A stretch of DNA of 64,000 nt from Chloroflexota bacterium (GCA_018606645.1 JAGVRI010000001.1:200926-264925), one strand, 5' to 3'; positions 1 to 9,115 are shown, counted from the stretch's first letter. The notes: generated by a model not told the origin, from the letters alone. Numbers and translations are program-made.

Positions 1-646
1 CATCACACCAGGCCTGATTGATCCCCCATCCTCCAATGAGATAGATTACCTCATCGCGGATGCCGGCATCGATCAAGGCATTGTGGATGGCCTGGCACTG
101 GGGCTTGAGCGATCCCAGGGCCGAGGCGGCAACGACGGTCGCCTTGTGCTCTTTGGCCACCCTGGCGAACTCGCTGGCAGGCACGTCGGCGCCGAGATCC
201 ACGACCCGGTAGCCGGCGCCGATAAAGGCGGCGGCCACGATCCGCTTGCCATTGTACTTCTCGTGCAGCCCGCCTTGGACGTTTCCGATGACCATGACCT
301 CCCCGGTGGATGGGGCGCGCGCCTCCATCGCCGGGCACAGCATCTCCACCGCCTCGTTCATGATCTCGCTGGCCAGCACCAGGTCGCTGACGGAACGCTC
401 TTTCTTCTGGATGAGTTCTCCAACGAGCTCCAGGCCGGGGCTCAGGGCGTCGGTGATCATACTCACGGGGTCTACCCCCACATCCAGACCTGCCTGAAGC
501 AATCGGATGATCTCTTCGTCGTCGAGGTCCACCATGGCCTGTCTCAGCTTGCCCAGGATGTCCATCTGGAGCGCTGTATACCAACTGGAACACGGGCACT
601 TGATCGAAGGTTGTTTCGCCTGCCCGGCGCTATCGCCTCGTGACAT
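1..646 (-). CDS. Corrinoid (B12-binding) methyl-transfer protein, copy B, C-terminus cut by window edge
   Basis: Carries a corrinoid cofactor that shuttles a methyl group between a substrate methyltransferase and a second acceptor enzyme. About 215 residues are visible: a helical cap (roughly 30-110) followed by the Rossmann-type B12-binding domain. The ATG at 644-646 follows a GGGAGGAG ribosome-binding site. The protein is clearly paralogous to the corrinoid protein at 4223-4864, but its cobalt-ligand region is atypical. The family motif D-x-H-x-x-G reads G-L-H-E-K-Y-N-G here, so the histidine (about residue 128) remains, the Asp is Gly and two residues are inserted. The N-terminus also has an extra CPC segment. 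It is the last visible gene of a five-gene operon. The family is certain; the substrate is unknown. Confidence 0.9.
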   Translation of the reverse strand, partial: MSRGDSAGQAKQPSIKCPCSSWYTALQMDILGKLRQAMVDLDDEEIIRLLQAGLDVGVDPVSMITDALSPGLELVGELIQKKERSVSDLVLASEIMNEAVEMLCPAMEARAPSTGEVMVIGNVQGGLHEKYNGKRIVAAAFIGAGYRVVDLGADVPASEFARVAKEHKATVVAASALGSLKPQCQAIHNALIDAGIRDEVIYLIGGWGINQAWCD

Positions 647-755
647 CTGCCAAAACTCCTCCCTTCGAAAACAGACCGCGATTGACATCGCCCCTCAAGA
701 GCCTTCAGCTGGCCATCGGCGCAGGCCGACGGAGCGCGTCCCCTCCGGGGATGAA

Positions 756-2051
756 TCAGTATCTGCCATATTTCCTGGCTGCGGCGATCGCCGCATCCAG
801 GTGTGAGGGCGGGGTCCAGTAGTCGCACATCCCAATGGCAATGGAGAATCTGACATATGGCTTTCCTAGTTCTACCAGATGCCGGATTTCCTCCTCGATG
901 GCCGATACCGGCCCCTCCAACAGGATCCTGGCTGAGCCTATGCTGGCAATCACAAGATCGCGCTCCCGGTGCAGGTCGAGCATCGTCTTAATATCGCTCT
1001 GCTCATGGTCGTGATATCCGCCGCAGAAGCTGCCCGGACCCAACGCTCCTCTCTCCCAGAGGACTGGGATCCACTTGGCAGCCAGTCCAAAGCCGTAGCC
1101 GTAAATGATCGGCACCTGGGAGCCCAGGGCCTGGCCGACCCGGGCCCAGTAGTCCGCCAGCCACTCGTTGCCGGTCGTGTCGGTGGCCCCTACCATGGAG
1201 CAAACATACAGCGCGTCGGGTCTGGCTAGATCGATCACCGCCTGCCCATATCGGATCTCCCATGCGGTGGCCAATTCCAGGCATCGCCGGCAGAGCTCTG
1301 GGTTCCTGCGCATCGCCCGCAAGAAGGCAGCCCAACCAAGCATCCACAGCATGGCTGTGCCAACCGGACAGGCGCAGATATACGGGAATAGCGGCATCAC
1401 CTGGCTCAAGCCGTATTCGTCATAGATGCGCCTTAGCTCGCGGTTGGCCCACAGATAGCCCGGGAACAATCCATCCTTCCTGGGATCGGGGACCTCCATC
1501 CCTTCCAGGTCTTCCACAGACCGGATCGGAGGGTCTCCCATGGCGACCGGGTGGCCGTACTCGATCATCCGGGCGTGACCACCCCACAGCTCCTCGCCGT
1601 AGCTAATGGTATAATTGTGCGGGTAGTCCAGCCCGAACCGCGCCGCGTTGGCCAGTTGCATTTTGACCCACAGCTTCGGGTTCCGATACAGATCAATAGG
1701 TTTCAAGGCATCGGCGCTGGAATCCAGGACCCGCACCCCGAACCCATTCCCATGCAGGATGGCGATCAAGACGCGGTCTCTCGGTCTGCCCTCGACGGTC
1801 GCCCGAAACCGCTCCAAGGGGGTCATCCCCCCCTCTTGCTCGACATTCTTCAGAATCTTTTCAGAGTACCGTTCGATCTCCAGTTTCTCTTCGGGCGACC
1901 ACTCGAAATGCAGTTCATCCAGAGGGGTGCCGTACCAGTCAGGGGCGCCCTTCAGTTCTCCAAGTTGTTTGAGCCTTTTGTGCTTCGCCACGTTGATCCA
2001 CGTCTCTGACGGTCCACCGCTGTGGCCTGATCGGATGGCCTGAGGGATCAC
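756..2051 (-). CDS. URO-D-fold corrinoid-dependent methyltransferase, copy B
   Basis: Uroporphyrinogen-decarboxylase-fold protein of the MtaA/CmuA group, which moves methyl groups to or from corrinoid proteins; cytoplasmic. About 431 residues, close to its paralogue at 4897-6141 over the full length (shared N-terminal APDWYG segment, central GLFPGYLWA/GLYPGYLWA, C-terminal DYWTP). I chose the GTG at 2049-2051 because AGAGGAAG lies just upstream and the gene then starts 15 bases after the preceding stop. The frame stays open further upstream, but only inside the antisense of the ATPase gene. A later GTG near 1991 is possible. An H-F-C tripeptide near the C-terminus of copy A is F-S-I here, so metal-thiol chemistry may be lost or altered. 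Substrate unknown. Confidence 0.85.
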   Translation of the reverse strand: MIPQAIRSGHSGGPSETWINVAKHKRLKQLGELKGAPDWYGTPLDELHFEWSPEEKLEIERYSEKILKNVEQEGGMTPLERFRATVEGRPRDRVLIAILHGNGFGVRVLDSSADALKPIDLYRNPKLWVKMQLANAARFGLDYPHNYTISYGEELWGGHARMIEYGHPVAMGDPPIRSVEDLEGMEVPDPRKDGLFPGYLWANRELRRIYDEYGLSQVMPLFPYICACPVGTAMLWMLGWAAFLRAMRRNPELCRRCLELATAWEIRYGQAVIDLARPDALYVCSMVGATDTTGNEWLADYWARVGQALGSQVPIIYGYGFGLAAKWIPVLWERGALGPGSFCGGYHDHEQSDIKTMLDLHRERDLVIASIGSARILLEGPVSAIEEEIRHLVELGKPYVRFSIAIGMCDYWTPPSHLDAAIAAARKYGRY

Positions 2052-2065
2052 CTGCCGGCTTCCTC

Positions 2066-4108
2066 TCACATCGCCAGGCTGGGCCGCCCCATGGCAGTGA
2101 AGGTCAATTCCGTGCCCAGATAGACCTTGTCCTCGTACCCCCTGCAATGCTGGGCTCTCGTATCGTGGCGGTCCATCTGCACCTCGACCTGGGCGGCGCC
2201 CGCCTGCCGGGCCAGTGCCTCCATCCAGGGGACCATCTGTTTGCGTGCGTAGGCAACCGCCTCTTCCAATCCGCGAAAATCGCGCATTCCATAGGGCAGG
2301 TGAAGGCGCAAGGTCTTGCCGTCTTCCAGGGGAGTGATCAGCACCCGGTAGCGCTGCACCACGCCGCCCGCCGCTGCGCCCAAGGCGTTGGCCACCCCGG
2401 CGAAGGGTGGGATGATCAGGCGGGTGTGGAGCATTTCGGCCATGCGGGGCATGTAGGCCTGCACTGGCGCGCCGATGGCCACCACCGGCCGGCTCAGGAC
2501 CAGCGTGCAGGCCACCTCGTGGCGCAGCCCCGGCCCGTCTGTCGGGCGGTATCCATCGCCGAGCGCTCGCTCCACCAAGAGGGCTGCCGTCGGCTCCCTT
2601 TCCCAATCGGGCGGTCGGGCTTCATCGGTCAGGGCTTTGCTGATCAGGGCCCGGGCTACCAGCCTGGATACCCCCTCGATCACACCCCGGCAGAGGCTCT
2701 CTACCGGGCAACGGCGCTGCGCTGCCAGGATTTGCGCTCCCCATCGCGCTGCCTCGGCATCCCACAACTCCAGGTCGCCCAAGGCGTGCAGCGCATCGGT
2801 CGGAGTGAAGCCGGCGCGCATGATCAGGCGCTCAGCCACCAACCGCTCAATGCGGCGCAGCTCGAGGCTCCCGTAGCGAGACTCGCGCACCAGCGTCGCG
2901 AGCGAGACCGGACCCCGGACCAGGCGCTTCAAGATAGCGGCTTCTGCCTCGTTGATAGGCCGCTCGACCGGCCGACCTTCGAGCAGGAACTGCGCCGCTC
3001 CCTCCTCGTGCGGGGAGGCTGCGGCCTGGTGGCTCAGATCGGCGACCACTTCCGGATATTGCCGGGCCAACAAACTCAGAGGCACCACTCGCTGCGGGCC
3101 AATGGCCAACCGCCGATCCGGGGTCATGCGGACGTGGCTATCGCCGCCCAGGCCGACAGTGTGAACATCTACCGCCTCGACCATCGTCCGCCATCTCCCC
3201 ACCTGCGCCCCTTCCGGGTTCAGGCCGGGCCGGCCATCCCGCAGGGGAGCAATGTCTGTCGTCGTGCCGCCTACGTCCACGGCCCACAGCACCCCGTCGC
3301 TCAGCGCCTCACCTGCCTGTCTAGCCAGGTGCCAGGCTCCCACCGCACTAGCTGCCGGCCCCGATAGAATCGTCTCGATCGGCCGCAGCATGGCCCACTC
3401 CGCCCGAACCAGAGATCCGTCCCCTTTGACGACCATCAACGGAGCCGTAATCGAATGTTCGGCCAGGCTACCGCGCACGGTCTGGATCAGATCCCGCAAC
3501 AATGGCACCAGGCTGGCATTGAGGGCCGCCGTTGTCGCCCGCCGCACCGAGTTGAGACGGCTGGTCAGGTGATGGCCGCAGGTGACCGGCAGGCCGGTCC
3601 ACTCCTGGACCAACTCCTGGGCCCGCAGTTCGTGCGCCGGGTTGCGCACCGCGAAGTAACCCGACACGGCAAAGGCTTCGACCCGGTCCCGGCGGGTCCG
3701 AACCGCGTCACGCAAAGCGTCCTCATCCAGGGGGGCGACCTCATCGCCGTGAGCGTCATGACCGCCGGCCACGTACACCACGTCATCGGTTACCAGCTCG
3801 TCCTCAAAGCCATAGCGCCGGATCAGATCCGGATCGTAGCCGATCAGAATGAGACACACAGGGCTGCCCTGCCCTTCGACGATGGCGTTGGTCGCCAGCG
3901 TGGTGGACAACGCCACCAGCCTGACCTCCGACGGGTCGGGCACACCGCGTTGCCGCAGCACCGCCTCGACGGCCTCGCCAATGCCGATAGACAGGTCCTG
4001 GTGTGTGGTCAGCGCCTTGGCCGAACCCAGGATCTGGTCCGTAGCATACTCTACCAGTACGGCATCGGTGTAGGTGCCGCCGGTGTCGATACCCAGGGCG
4101 ATGGTCAT
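2066..4108 (-). CDS. Hydantoinase/oxoprolinase-family ATPase in the corrinoid operon
   Basis: About 680 residues with the hydantoinaseA/oxoprolinase layout. An N-terminal ASKHA-type phosphate loop (GIDTGGTYTDAVLV, residues 6-19) is followed by a second phosphate motif, DVGGTTTD, near residue 275. The start is supported by AAGGAA upstream of the ATG. Known relatives hydrolyse hydantoins or 5-oxoproline using ATP, usually with a HyuB partner, and no HyuB is present here. Because the gene lies between two methyltransferase/corrinoid cassettes, an inferred role is ATP-driven reactivation of oxidised corrinoid, as done by RamA/RACo proteins in other operons. I see no ferredoxin-like cysteine cluster such as those activators carry. 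Family call secure, role speculative. Confidence 0.85.
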   Translation of the reverse strand: MTIALGIDTGGTYTDAVLVEYATDQILGSAKALTTHQDLSIGIGEAVEAVLRQRGVPDPSEVRLVALSTTLATNAIVEGQGSPVCLILIGYDPDLIRRYGFEDELVTDDVVYVAGGHDAHGDEVAPLDEDALRDAVRTRRDRVEAFAVSGYFAVRNPAHELRAQELVQEWTGLPVTCGHHLTSRLNSVRRATTAALNASLVPLLRDLIQTVRGSLAEHSITAPLMVVKGDGSLVRAEWAMLRPIETILSGPAASAVGAWHLARQAGEALSDGVLWAVDVGGTTTDIAPLRDGRPGLNPEGAQVGRWRTMVEAVDVHTVGLGGDSHVRMTPDRRLAIGPQRVVPLSLLARQYPEVVADLSHQAAASPHEEGAAQFLLEGRPVERPINEAEAAILKRLVRGPVSLATLVRESRYGSLELRRIERLVAERLIMRAGFTPTDALHALGDLELWDAEAARWGAQILAAQRRCPVESLCRGVIEGVSRLVARALISKALTDEARPPDWEREPTAALLVERALGDGYRPTDGPGLRHEVACTLVLSRPVVAIGAPVQAYMPRMAEMLHTRLIIPPFAGVANALGAAAGGVVQRYRVLITPLEDGKTLRLHLPYGMRDFRGLEEAVAYARKQMVPWMEALARQAGAAQVEVQMDRHDTRAQHCRGYEDKVYLGTELTFTAMGRPSLAM

Positions 4109-4222
4109 AGTGATGGTTCCTTACAATGGAGCACGCTGAGGCCTTCCGGAGCATCCATCCCGGTGATGGGAAGATGCTCCGGCGGACCCCAGCATGGCAA
4201 CTGCCGTAACTTGGACAGAACC

Positions 4223-4864
4223 CTAGCTCAGAAGAGCTTTGACCTTGTCCAGCGCCTCGAAGGCGGTGTCTCCATAGGCATCGGCGTGAACCAGGTCGCA
4301 CCACTCCTGGGTCATGCCCCAGCCTCCAATGATGTAGAGCACTTTGTCCCGGATTCCGGCCTCCACGAGAGCTTCATGGATCACCTTGCAATACGGCTTC
4401 TGGGGCCCCAGGATGGCCGAAGCGCCCACGATCCGGGCATTGTGTTCTTGCGCCGCCTTGACGAAGGCGCTGGCCGGCTGGTTCTCGCCGATATCGATGA
4501 CCTGATATCCGGCCCCGGTGAATACGGCGGCGACCACCCGCTTGCCAACATTGTGGATATCCCCTTCGACCGTGCCGATGACCATCACGTCTCCCGTGCC
4601 GGTGGCGCCGGCTTCCATGACGGGCCGCAGCTTTTCCATCGCTTCGGTCATGATCTCGCCGGCCAGCACCAGGTCGGACGTGAACCGCGTATGCTTGTCG
4701 AATCCATCGCCGATGATGGCCAGGGCAGGCTGGAGCCCTTCGGTGAGAATCTCAATCGGGCTGAGTCCCGCCTCGAGGGCCTCATCGATCAATTTCAGAG
4801 CCCGTTCGTCGTCAATGTCAACGACAGCGTCACATAGCTGTTCCAAGAGCTGATCTTTTGACAC
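4223..4864 (-). CDS. Corrinoid (B12-binding) methyl-transfer protein, copy A
   Basis: Methyl carrier of the B12-dependent methyltransferase type, about 213 residues. A helical cap (5-90) precedes a B12-binding domain with a canonical D-I-H-N-V-G cobalt-ligand motif (His near residue 104) and the GGWG segment near the C-terminus. The GTG at 4862-4864 is preferred to the in-frame ATG eight codons earlier, because AAAGGAG lies at the right distance from the GTG. It lies 32 bases after the methyltransferase gene at 4897-6141, its probable partner, and upstream of the ATPase gene. It is the canonical member of the duplicated pair. The methyl donor cannot be deduced from sequence. Confidence 0.92.
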   Translation of the reverse strand: MSKDQLLEQLCDAVVDIDDERALKLIDEALEAGLSPIEILTEGLQPALAIIGDGFDKHTRFTSDLVLAGEIMTEAMEKLRPVMEAGATGTGDVMVIGTVEGDIHNVGKRVVAAVFTGAGYQVIDIGENQPASAFVKAAQEHNARIVGASAILGPQKPYCKVIHEALVEAGIRDKVLYIIGGWGMTQEWCDLVHADAYGDTAFEALDKVKALLS

Positions 4865-4896
4865 GTTGGCCTTCTCCTTTCTGTGCATCCCTGGAG

Positions 4897-6141
4897 CTAG
4901 AATCTGCCCAGTTTCTTGGCAAGTTCCAGCGTCTTGTCAAAGACCGGCTGTGGGGTCCAGTAGTCGATGACGCCGAGGGCGCAAAAGTGCTTGGGATAGA
5001 GCTTCGCCTGATTCAATCGCAGGGTGAGGGCTTCTTCAATCGCAGGGAAATTCCCATCGAGGACGATATGGTCATCGATCGACTGACCGCAGTACAGGTC
5101 GTGCTCCCTCGCGTAGGCAAAAATCTGTTCCGTGGGCATCTCGGGCCCGACCCACCAGCCGCCAAAACTCCCCGGCCCCACGGCCCCATGAGGATAGTAG
5201 AGAGGCATCCACTGCTCCCAGCCGGCCGCACCCAAGGTGTGCCACAGATAGGGCTGCTTCCCTTCCCCCGAGGCGATGGTCCTGCCGATTTCCGCGTACA
5301 TATCCAGGATCCAGGTCAGGTCCTGCGATCCCATCTTGGGCGGAAAGGCACCCATGAAGGAACACATATACATGCCATTGGGGTTTGTTTCTTTCACCGC
5401 TAGGCCGAACTTGATCGTCCACTGGGTCATCTTTTCCATGCACGCCCTAAAGAGTTCAGGGTTTTTCTTCAGGGCGATAATGGCTTCATTAAAGCCCAGC
5501 ATGGCCATGAACACATTCCCCATGGGGTCGCCGCAGAACGAGTATTCGACGGGCAATACCTTGTCTACCCCATACTTGGCCATGATGCGCTTCAGCTCTT
5601 TGAGGGCCCAGAGATACCCCGGATACAGGCCGTGCTTCTTGGGGTCGGGCACGGCCACACTCTCAATATCCTCCATCGTCTTGATCGGCGGGTCGCCAAT
5701 GACCTGGGGGGTTCCGTAATCAATCATTCTCGCCGTGCCGCCCCACAGCCCCTCGGTGTAGCAGATGACATAAACGTTGATGATATCGAGTTTGAACCGG
5801 GCGGCGGTGGCCAGGTGCCCCTTGATATGGAGCTTCGGCCACTTGTACAGATCACCGGGCTTGATGGCGTCGGCAAAGGAATCAAGGGTGCGGACCGCAT
5901 AGGGGACATTGTACTTGACCTCGATGTGGAGCCGATCCTTCGGCTTGCCCTGCCAGGTGGCCTCGAAGCGCTCCAGCGGGGTCATCTCTTCCTCTTCGGC
6001 ATTCTTGAGGATCTTTTCGCAATAGCGTTCGAGTTCCAATTCCTCCTCTCGACTCCACTCGAAATCCAGTTCGTCGAGAGTCTTGCCATACCAATCGGGC
6101 GCATTTTCCATTGTTCCCAATCGCAATTGTGGCTCTGCCAT
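4897..6141 (-). CDS. URO-D-fold corrinoid-dependent methyltransferase, copy A
   Basis: First gene of the corrinoid operon, about 414 residues. It belongs to the URO-D-fold methyltransferases that transfer methyl groups between corrinoid proteins and acceptors or substrates. After an N-terminal extension of about 45 acidic residues comes the TIM-barrel-like domain. H-F-C near residue 385 is a plausible metal-binding pair, although its position differs from the MtaA H-x-C motif. A strong AAGGAGG site fits the second of two nearby ATGs (6139-6141); the first, at 6145-6147, is only two bases from that site. Upstream there is only a weak extended -10 (TGCTATGAT on the minus strand, -10 at 6254-6259). 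Substrate unknown. Confidence 0.88.
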   Translation of the reverse strand: MAEPQLRLGTMENAPDWYGKTLDELDFEWSREEELELERYCEKILKNAEEEEMTPLERFEATWQGKPKDRLHIEVKYNVPYAVRTLDSFADAIKPGDLYKWPKLHIKGHLATAARFKLDIINVYVICYTEGLWGGTARMIDYGTPQVIGDPPIKTMEDIESVAVPDPKKHGLYPGYLWALKELKRIMAKYGVDKVLPVEYSFCGDPMGNVFMAMLGFNEAIIALKKNPELFRACMEKMTQWTIKFGLAVKETNPNGMYMCSFMGAFPPKMGSQDLTWILDMYAEIGRTIASGEGKQPYLWHTLGAAGWEQWMPLYYPHGAVGPGSFGGWWVGPEMPTEQIFAYAREHDLYCGQSIDDHIVLDGNFPAIEEALTLRLNQAKLYPKHFCALGVIDYWTPQPVFDKTLELAKKLGRF

Positions 6142-6499
6142 GGTCATACCCTCCTTTTCTTTTGACTTTTGTTTTGCCGCTTACCGTTGGCGCGGCCGGC
6201 CAGGGCGGGTGAATGCGCTGCGAGGCGTGCATCCACCAGACCCACCTATCGTAATCATAGCAAATGGCAAGAGGGGAAACCAGACCCCGGGGGGCAGCCA
6301 GGGGTTCATTCTGGGGAGGATAATGGAACCACCCACCGGGTAGCCGGGAAGTGACGGGGCACGCATCGGACTGCGAAAACTTACCAGAGTGGAGGTTTGA
6401 CTCCCTTCGGTCAGGAGTCAAGGCTTTAGCCGGTGCGTCCGCCTGAAGGCTCCACTCCCTTGATCGCCAGCTCGGTGGTCAATGCCCCACCAGAAGGGT
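6142..6499. other. Intergenic region between the corrinoid operon and the two-component genes
   Basis: No gene is visible. The left part should hold the promoter and leader of the corrinoid operon; the only candidate is an extended -10 (TGCTATGAT, minus strand) around 6254-6262 with no good -35. The right part holds a palindromic repeat (6390-6459) related to copies near 27.3 kb. The 14-base string GAACCACCCACCGG near 6325 also occurs near 27.14 kb. Confidence 0.5.
6390..6459. repeat. Palindromic intergenic repeat, family B, copy 1
   Basis: The block contains TGGAGGTTTGACTCC, then GGAGTCAAGGCTTTAGCCGG, then the inverted GCCTGAAGGCTCCACTCC. The same GGAGTC-AGGCTT-AGCCGG core and its inverse recur at 27253-27314 and 27402-27487, all outside genes. 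It resembles non-autonomous palindromic elements that scatter through intergenic DNA. Confidence 0.6.
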
Positions 6500-7129
6500 T
6501 CAGAGGAGGTTTCGTTCCCTGGCTTTGAGGATTGCTTCGACGCGGTTGCGCGCCTCCAGCTTGGCCAAGATCTGTTTGACGTGCTGCTTAACCGTGTTCT
6601 CGCTAATGTACAGTCTGGCGCCGATCTCCCTGTTGGTCAGGTCTTGCGCCATGAGCTGCAGCACCTCCACCTCGCGGAGGGTGAGGTCCTCAGGTGGGGG
6701 CTTGTGCCGAAGAAGAAAATCGGTGAGGATGCCGGCGGCACGGGGGTCCAGGGCGGTGTGCCCGTGAACTGCCGCCAATACCTGCTCCTCGAGATGGAGG
6801 TTCTCGGCATCTTTGAGCAGGTAGCCGCGCGCGCCGGCCCGCAGGCAGGCATCCACCAACTGCCGGTCGATAAATGCGGTCAGGATCAGCACCGCTACCT
6901 GGGGGTAGAGGTCCACGATCCGGCGGCAGATCTCGGTTCCACCGATGCCCGGCAGATTGAGGTCGAGAATGACGACATCGGGCTTGAGCTCAGAGACCAG
7001 GCGCAAGGCATCTTCGCCGCTGCCGGCCTCGCCTACCACCTCGAAGCGAGGATCGGGATCCAGAATAAAGCGCAATCCCTGACGAACGACCTTGTGGTCA
7101 TCCACCAGCACCAGACGCACCGGTTTCAT
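6500..7129 (-). CDS. LuxR/NarL-type response regulator
   Basis: About 209 residues: an N-terminal receiver domain (1-120) with the acidic pocket in LVDDH, phospho-acceptor Asp in VILDLNLPG (near residue 54) and Lys in YLLKD, followed by a LuxR-type helix-turn-helix (about 145-205, LTLREVEVLQLMAQ and NTVKQHVKQILAKL). It should bind DNA when phosphorylated by the kinase encoded just upstream. The ATG at 7127-7129 overlaps the kinase stop (ATGA) and has GGAGG nine bases ahead; an ATG three codons earlier lies directly against that site and is less likely. Targets unknown. Confidence 0.93.
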   Translation of the reverse strand: MKPVRLVLVDDHKVVRQGLRFILDPDPRFEVVGEAGSGEDALRLVSELKPDVVILDLNLPGIGGTEICRRIVDLYPQVAVLILTAFIDRQLVDACLRAGARGYLLKDAENLHLEEQVLAAVHGHTALDPRAAGILTDFLLRHKPPPEDLTLREVEVLQLMAQDLTNREIGARLYISENTVKQHVKQILAKLEARNRVEAILKARERNLL

Positions 7130-8766
7130 ACGCCGCATCCTCCTGGAACGGGCAGGCGCGCCTCGACCGTCACGCCCCGATCCTCGTTGTTGGCGATGGA
7201 GAGGCTCCCTCCGACCTGTGCGGCAAGCTGGCGCATGGTCTCGATGCCAAAGTGCAGGTCTGGCCCGATTCCTTCCTGCAATCTGGCATGGTCCAGCCCA
7301 ATGCCGTCGTCCCGGACCGTGACGACAATCGAATCGGGGGTGCACTCCAATCGCACCACCGCCCTCGTAGCCCGGGCGTGCTTGCGCACGTTGGTCAACG
7401 CTTCACGGACAATGCGATAGATGGCTTCCCCCACCGGATGGCGGAGCTCGCTCAGATGCGCGGGCGCGATAAAGGTAGCCGTCACACCGCTCTCGGACTG
7501 GAACTCCTGGACCTGGTCTCGCAGTAGATCGAGCAGGCCGTGGCCCCCGCGCAGCTCAGGCCGGCGCAGGGCAAAGATGGCGCTCCGCAGTTCCTCACTG
7601 CTCCGCGCCGCAAGCCGCCTGGCGATCTCCAGATTCTGACGGGCTGACTCGCTTTGAAGCGGTTCTTCCAGCGCCCTTTTGATCGCCAGGCCGATGCCAA
7701 AGAGCATCTGGGCCAGTGTATCGTGGAGCGATTGGGCAATGCGTTGCCGTTCCTCCATGCGAGCCAGACGCCGGGCCTGGGAGTGCACCCGGGCGTTCTC
7801 CAGGCCAATGACCGCACTCGAAGCCAGCATGGCCACTACACGTTCATCATTCGGTCCAAACATCCCCATGAGCTTGTCCGCAGCGACGATCGCACCCAGG
7901 TTCTGGCGATCCGACCGGAGGGGGAAGATGAGCAGGGTCCGGCTGCCCAGAGCCAGAAGGCCGGCGGCGTCCACTTCCAGGAGGTCCTCGAGCGAATCAA
8001 AGATCAGCGGCTTGCCTGTTTCCAGAACCCTCTCGAGCACCGAACCGGCGATGGGCATCTGCCAGCCCACCGGCAGCCAGGGCGCCGGCTCGCCAGCGGC
8101 TGAGACCAGACGGAAGTGCTTTTCCTGGCAGAGGAACACCCACGCCCGGCGGGCGGAGGTCAGGCGCAGCACTTCCTCGGCCACCTGATGCAGGATCGCG
8201 TCCGGCTCAAGCTGCCGGATAATGGCCTGCTCCACCGCGAGCACAGCCTGGGCCTCGTCAGCCTGACGGGCAGCATCCGCGTACAGGATGGCGTGCTCGA
8301 TCTCGGTGGCTCTCTGCTCCACAAATGCCTGCACCAAGTCCAGATCTCGTGGAGTATAACGCCCTCGCTCCTTGTGGTCGATGGCTAGTAGCCCCACAAG
8401 GCGATCGCCCACAGTCAAGGGAACGCATAGCCAAGAACGGATGTGGTCAGTGAATTCGCCAAAGCGCCGTCGAATACGCTCGTGGAACTCTGTTGAGTCC
8501 GGCATCCCGTCCAGAACATCCGATACGAGCATCGGCACACGTCGGTGCAGCCAACCGACGATATCTTCGGGTAGATCTGCGCGGAAACTGCTTCGTAAGG
8601 CGGCTCTCAGCGGGGTATCGCCGCGGTAGCCCACGGTCACTGTATACGCTCCCGTGATCTTCACAACTGTAACGCCGTGGTAGTCAACCACGGTCTTGAG
8701 CTCATCCAGGATCGGATCCAGCAGCAGCATCTCGTTAGTGAGCCGTTCGCCCTGCCCTTGCATCAT
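7126..8766 (-). CDS. GAF-domain sensor histidine kinase (NarL partner)
   Basis: Soluble sensor kinase with two GAF-like domains (about residues 20-160 and 180-335 of this model), a HisKA_3 dimerisation segment around ERQRIAQSLHDTLAQ holding the phospho-accepting His, and a HATPase domain with DDGIGL. No membrane segments, so the signal is cytoplasmic (small ligand, redox or light; not predictable). It is co-transcribed with the regulator through a 4-base overlap. A consensus promoter at 8851-8879 would start transcription near 8844. Translation could then begin almost leaderless at an ATG at 8839-8841, but the ATG at 8764-8766 follows GAGGGA and the intervening 25 residues look like non-domain sequence, so I chose the shorter form. 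Confidence 0.88.
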   Translation of the reverse strand: MMQGQGERLTNEMLLLDPILDELKTVVDYHGVTVVKITGAYTVTVGYRGDTPLRAALRSSFRADLPEDIVGWLHRRVPMLVSDVLDGMPDSTEFHERIRRRFGEFTDHIRSWLCVPLTVGDRLVGLLAIDHKERGRYTPRDLDLVQAFVEQRATEIEHAILYADAARQADEAQAVLAVEQAIIRQLEPDAILHQVAEEVLRLTSARRAWVFLCQEKHFRLVSAAGEPAPWLPVGWQMPIAGSVLERVLETGKPLIFDSLEDLLEVDAAGLLALGSRTLLIFPLRSDRQNLGAIVAADKLMGMFGPNDERVVAMLASSAVIGLENARVHSQARRLARMEERQRIAQSLHDTLAQMLFGIGLAIKRALEEPLQSESARQNLEIARRLAARSSEELRSAIFALRRPELRGGHGLLDLLRDQVQEFQSESGVTATFIAPAHLSELRHPVGEAIYRIVREALTNVRKHARATRAVVRLECTPDSIVVTVRDDGIGLDHARLQEGIGPDLHFGIETMRQLAAQVGGSLSIANNEDRGVTVEARLPVPGGCGV

Positions 8767-8850
8767 TCCCTCATCCGATGGTCCCCGCCCCTGACGCCCG
8801 CCCACAAACCTTTTGCCTTGGCCGGCTTTCAGGGAAGCCATACAGCCTGA

Positions 8851-8879
8851 TTGTACACGGAGAGCCGGGTCTTGTCAAC
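8851..8879 (-). promoter_or_regulatory. Sigma-70-type promoter of the two-component operon
   Basis: On the minus strand TTGACA (8874-8879), a 17-base spacer, then TACAAT (8851-8856). It points at the sensor kinase gene. Confidence 0.75.
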
Positions 8880-8920
8880 CGGCGAAATCGCCTCCTAGGG
8901 GCTGTTGCCAGGTCGGGCCT

Positions 8921-9035
8921 GGGGCGAGGCATTCCCGGGAGCGGCAGGTCAGGCCAGACGGTTCTGGTCCATGCACGGCAATTCAAGCAGCAGGTGGGTA
9001 CTGGGAATGCCTTGCCTTTACAATGTCAGTGGAGG
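8921..9035. repeat. Palindromic intergenic repeat, family A, copy 1 (decayed)
   Basis: The left end GGGGCGAGGCATTCCCGGGA and the right end AATGCCTTGCCTTTACAATGTCA match the inverted ends of the copy at 29727-29793, but about 45 more bases separate them here and the right arm has mismatches. It lies between genes and has no coding potential. Confidence 0.6.
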
Positions 9036-9115
9036 AGGCAGCAGCACCATTGCCGATCGACAGAGGTCGGGCACACCGGAGGCTTGCCCTGTCGTACACC
9101 AGCCGCAGGTTTGCA

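Noticed and set aside
2052..2606. Open frame extending the copy-B methyltransferase far upstream (to 2606).
   Set aside because: It runs antisense through the ATPase gene, shows no similarity to the paralogue beyond the chosen start, and the GTG at 2051 has a ribosome-binding site.
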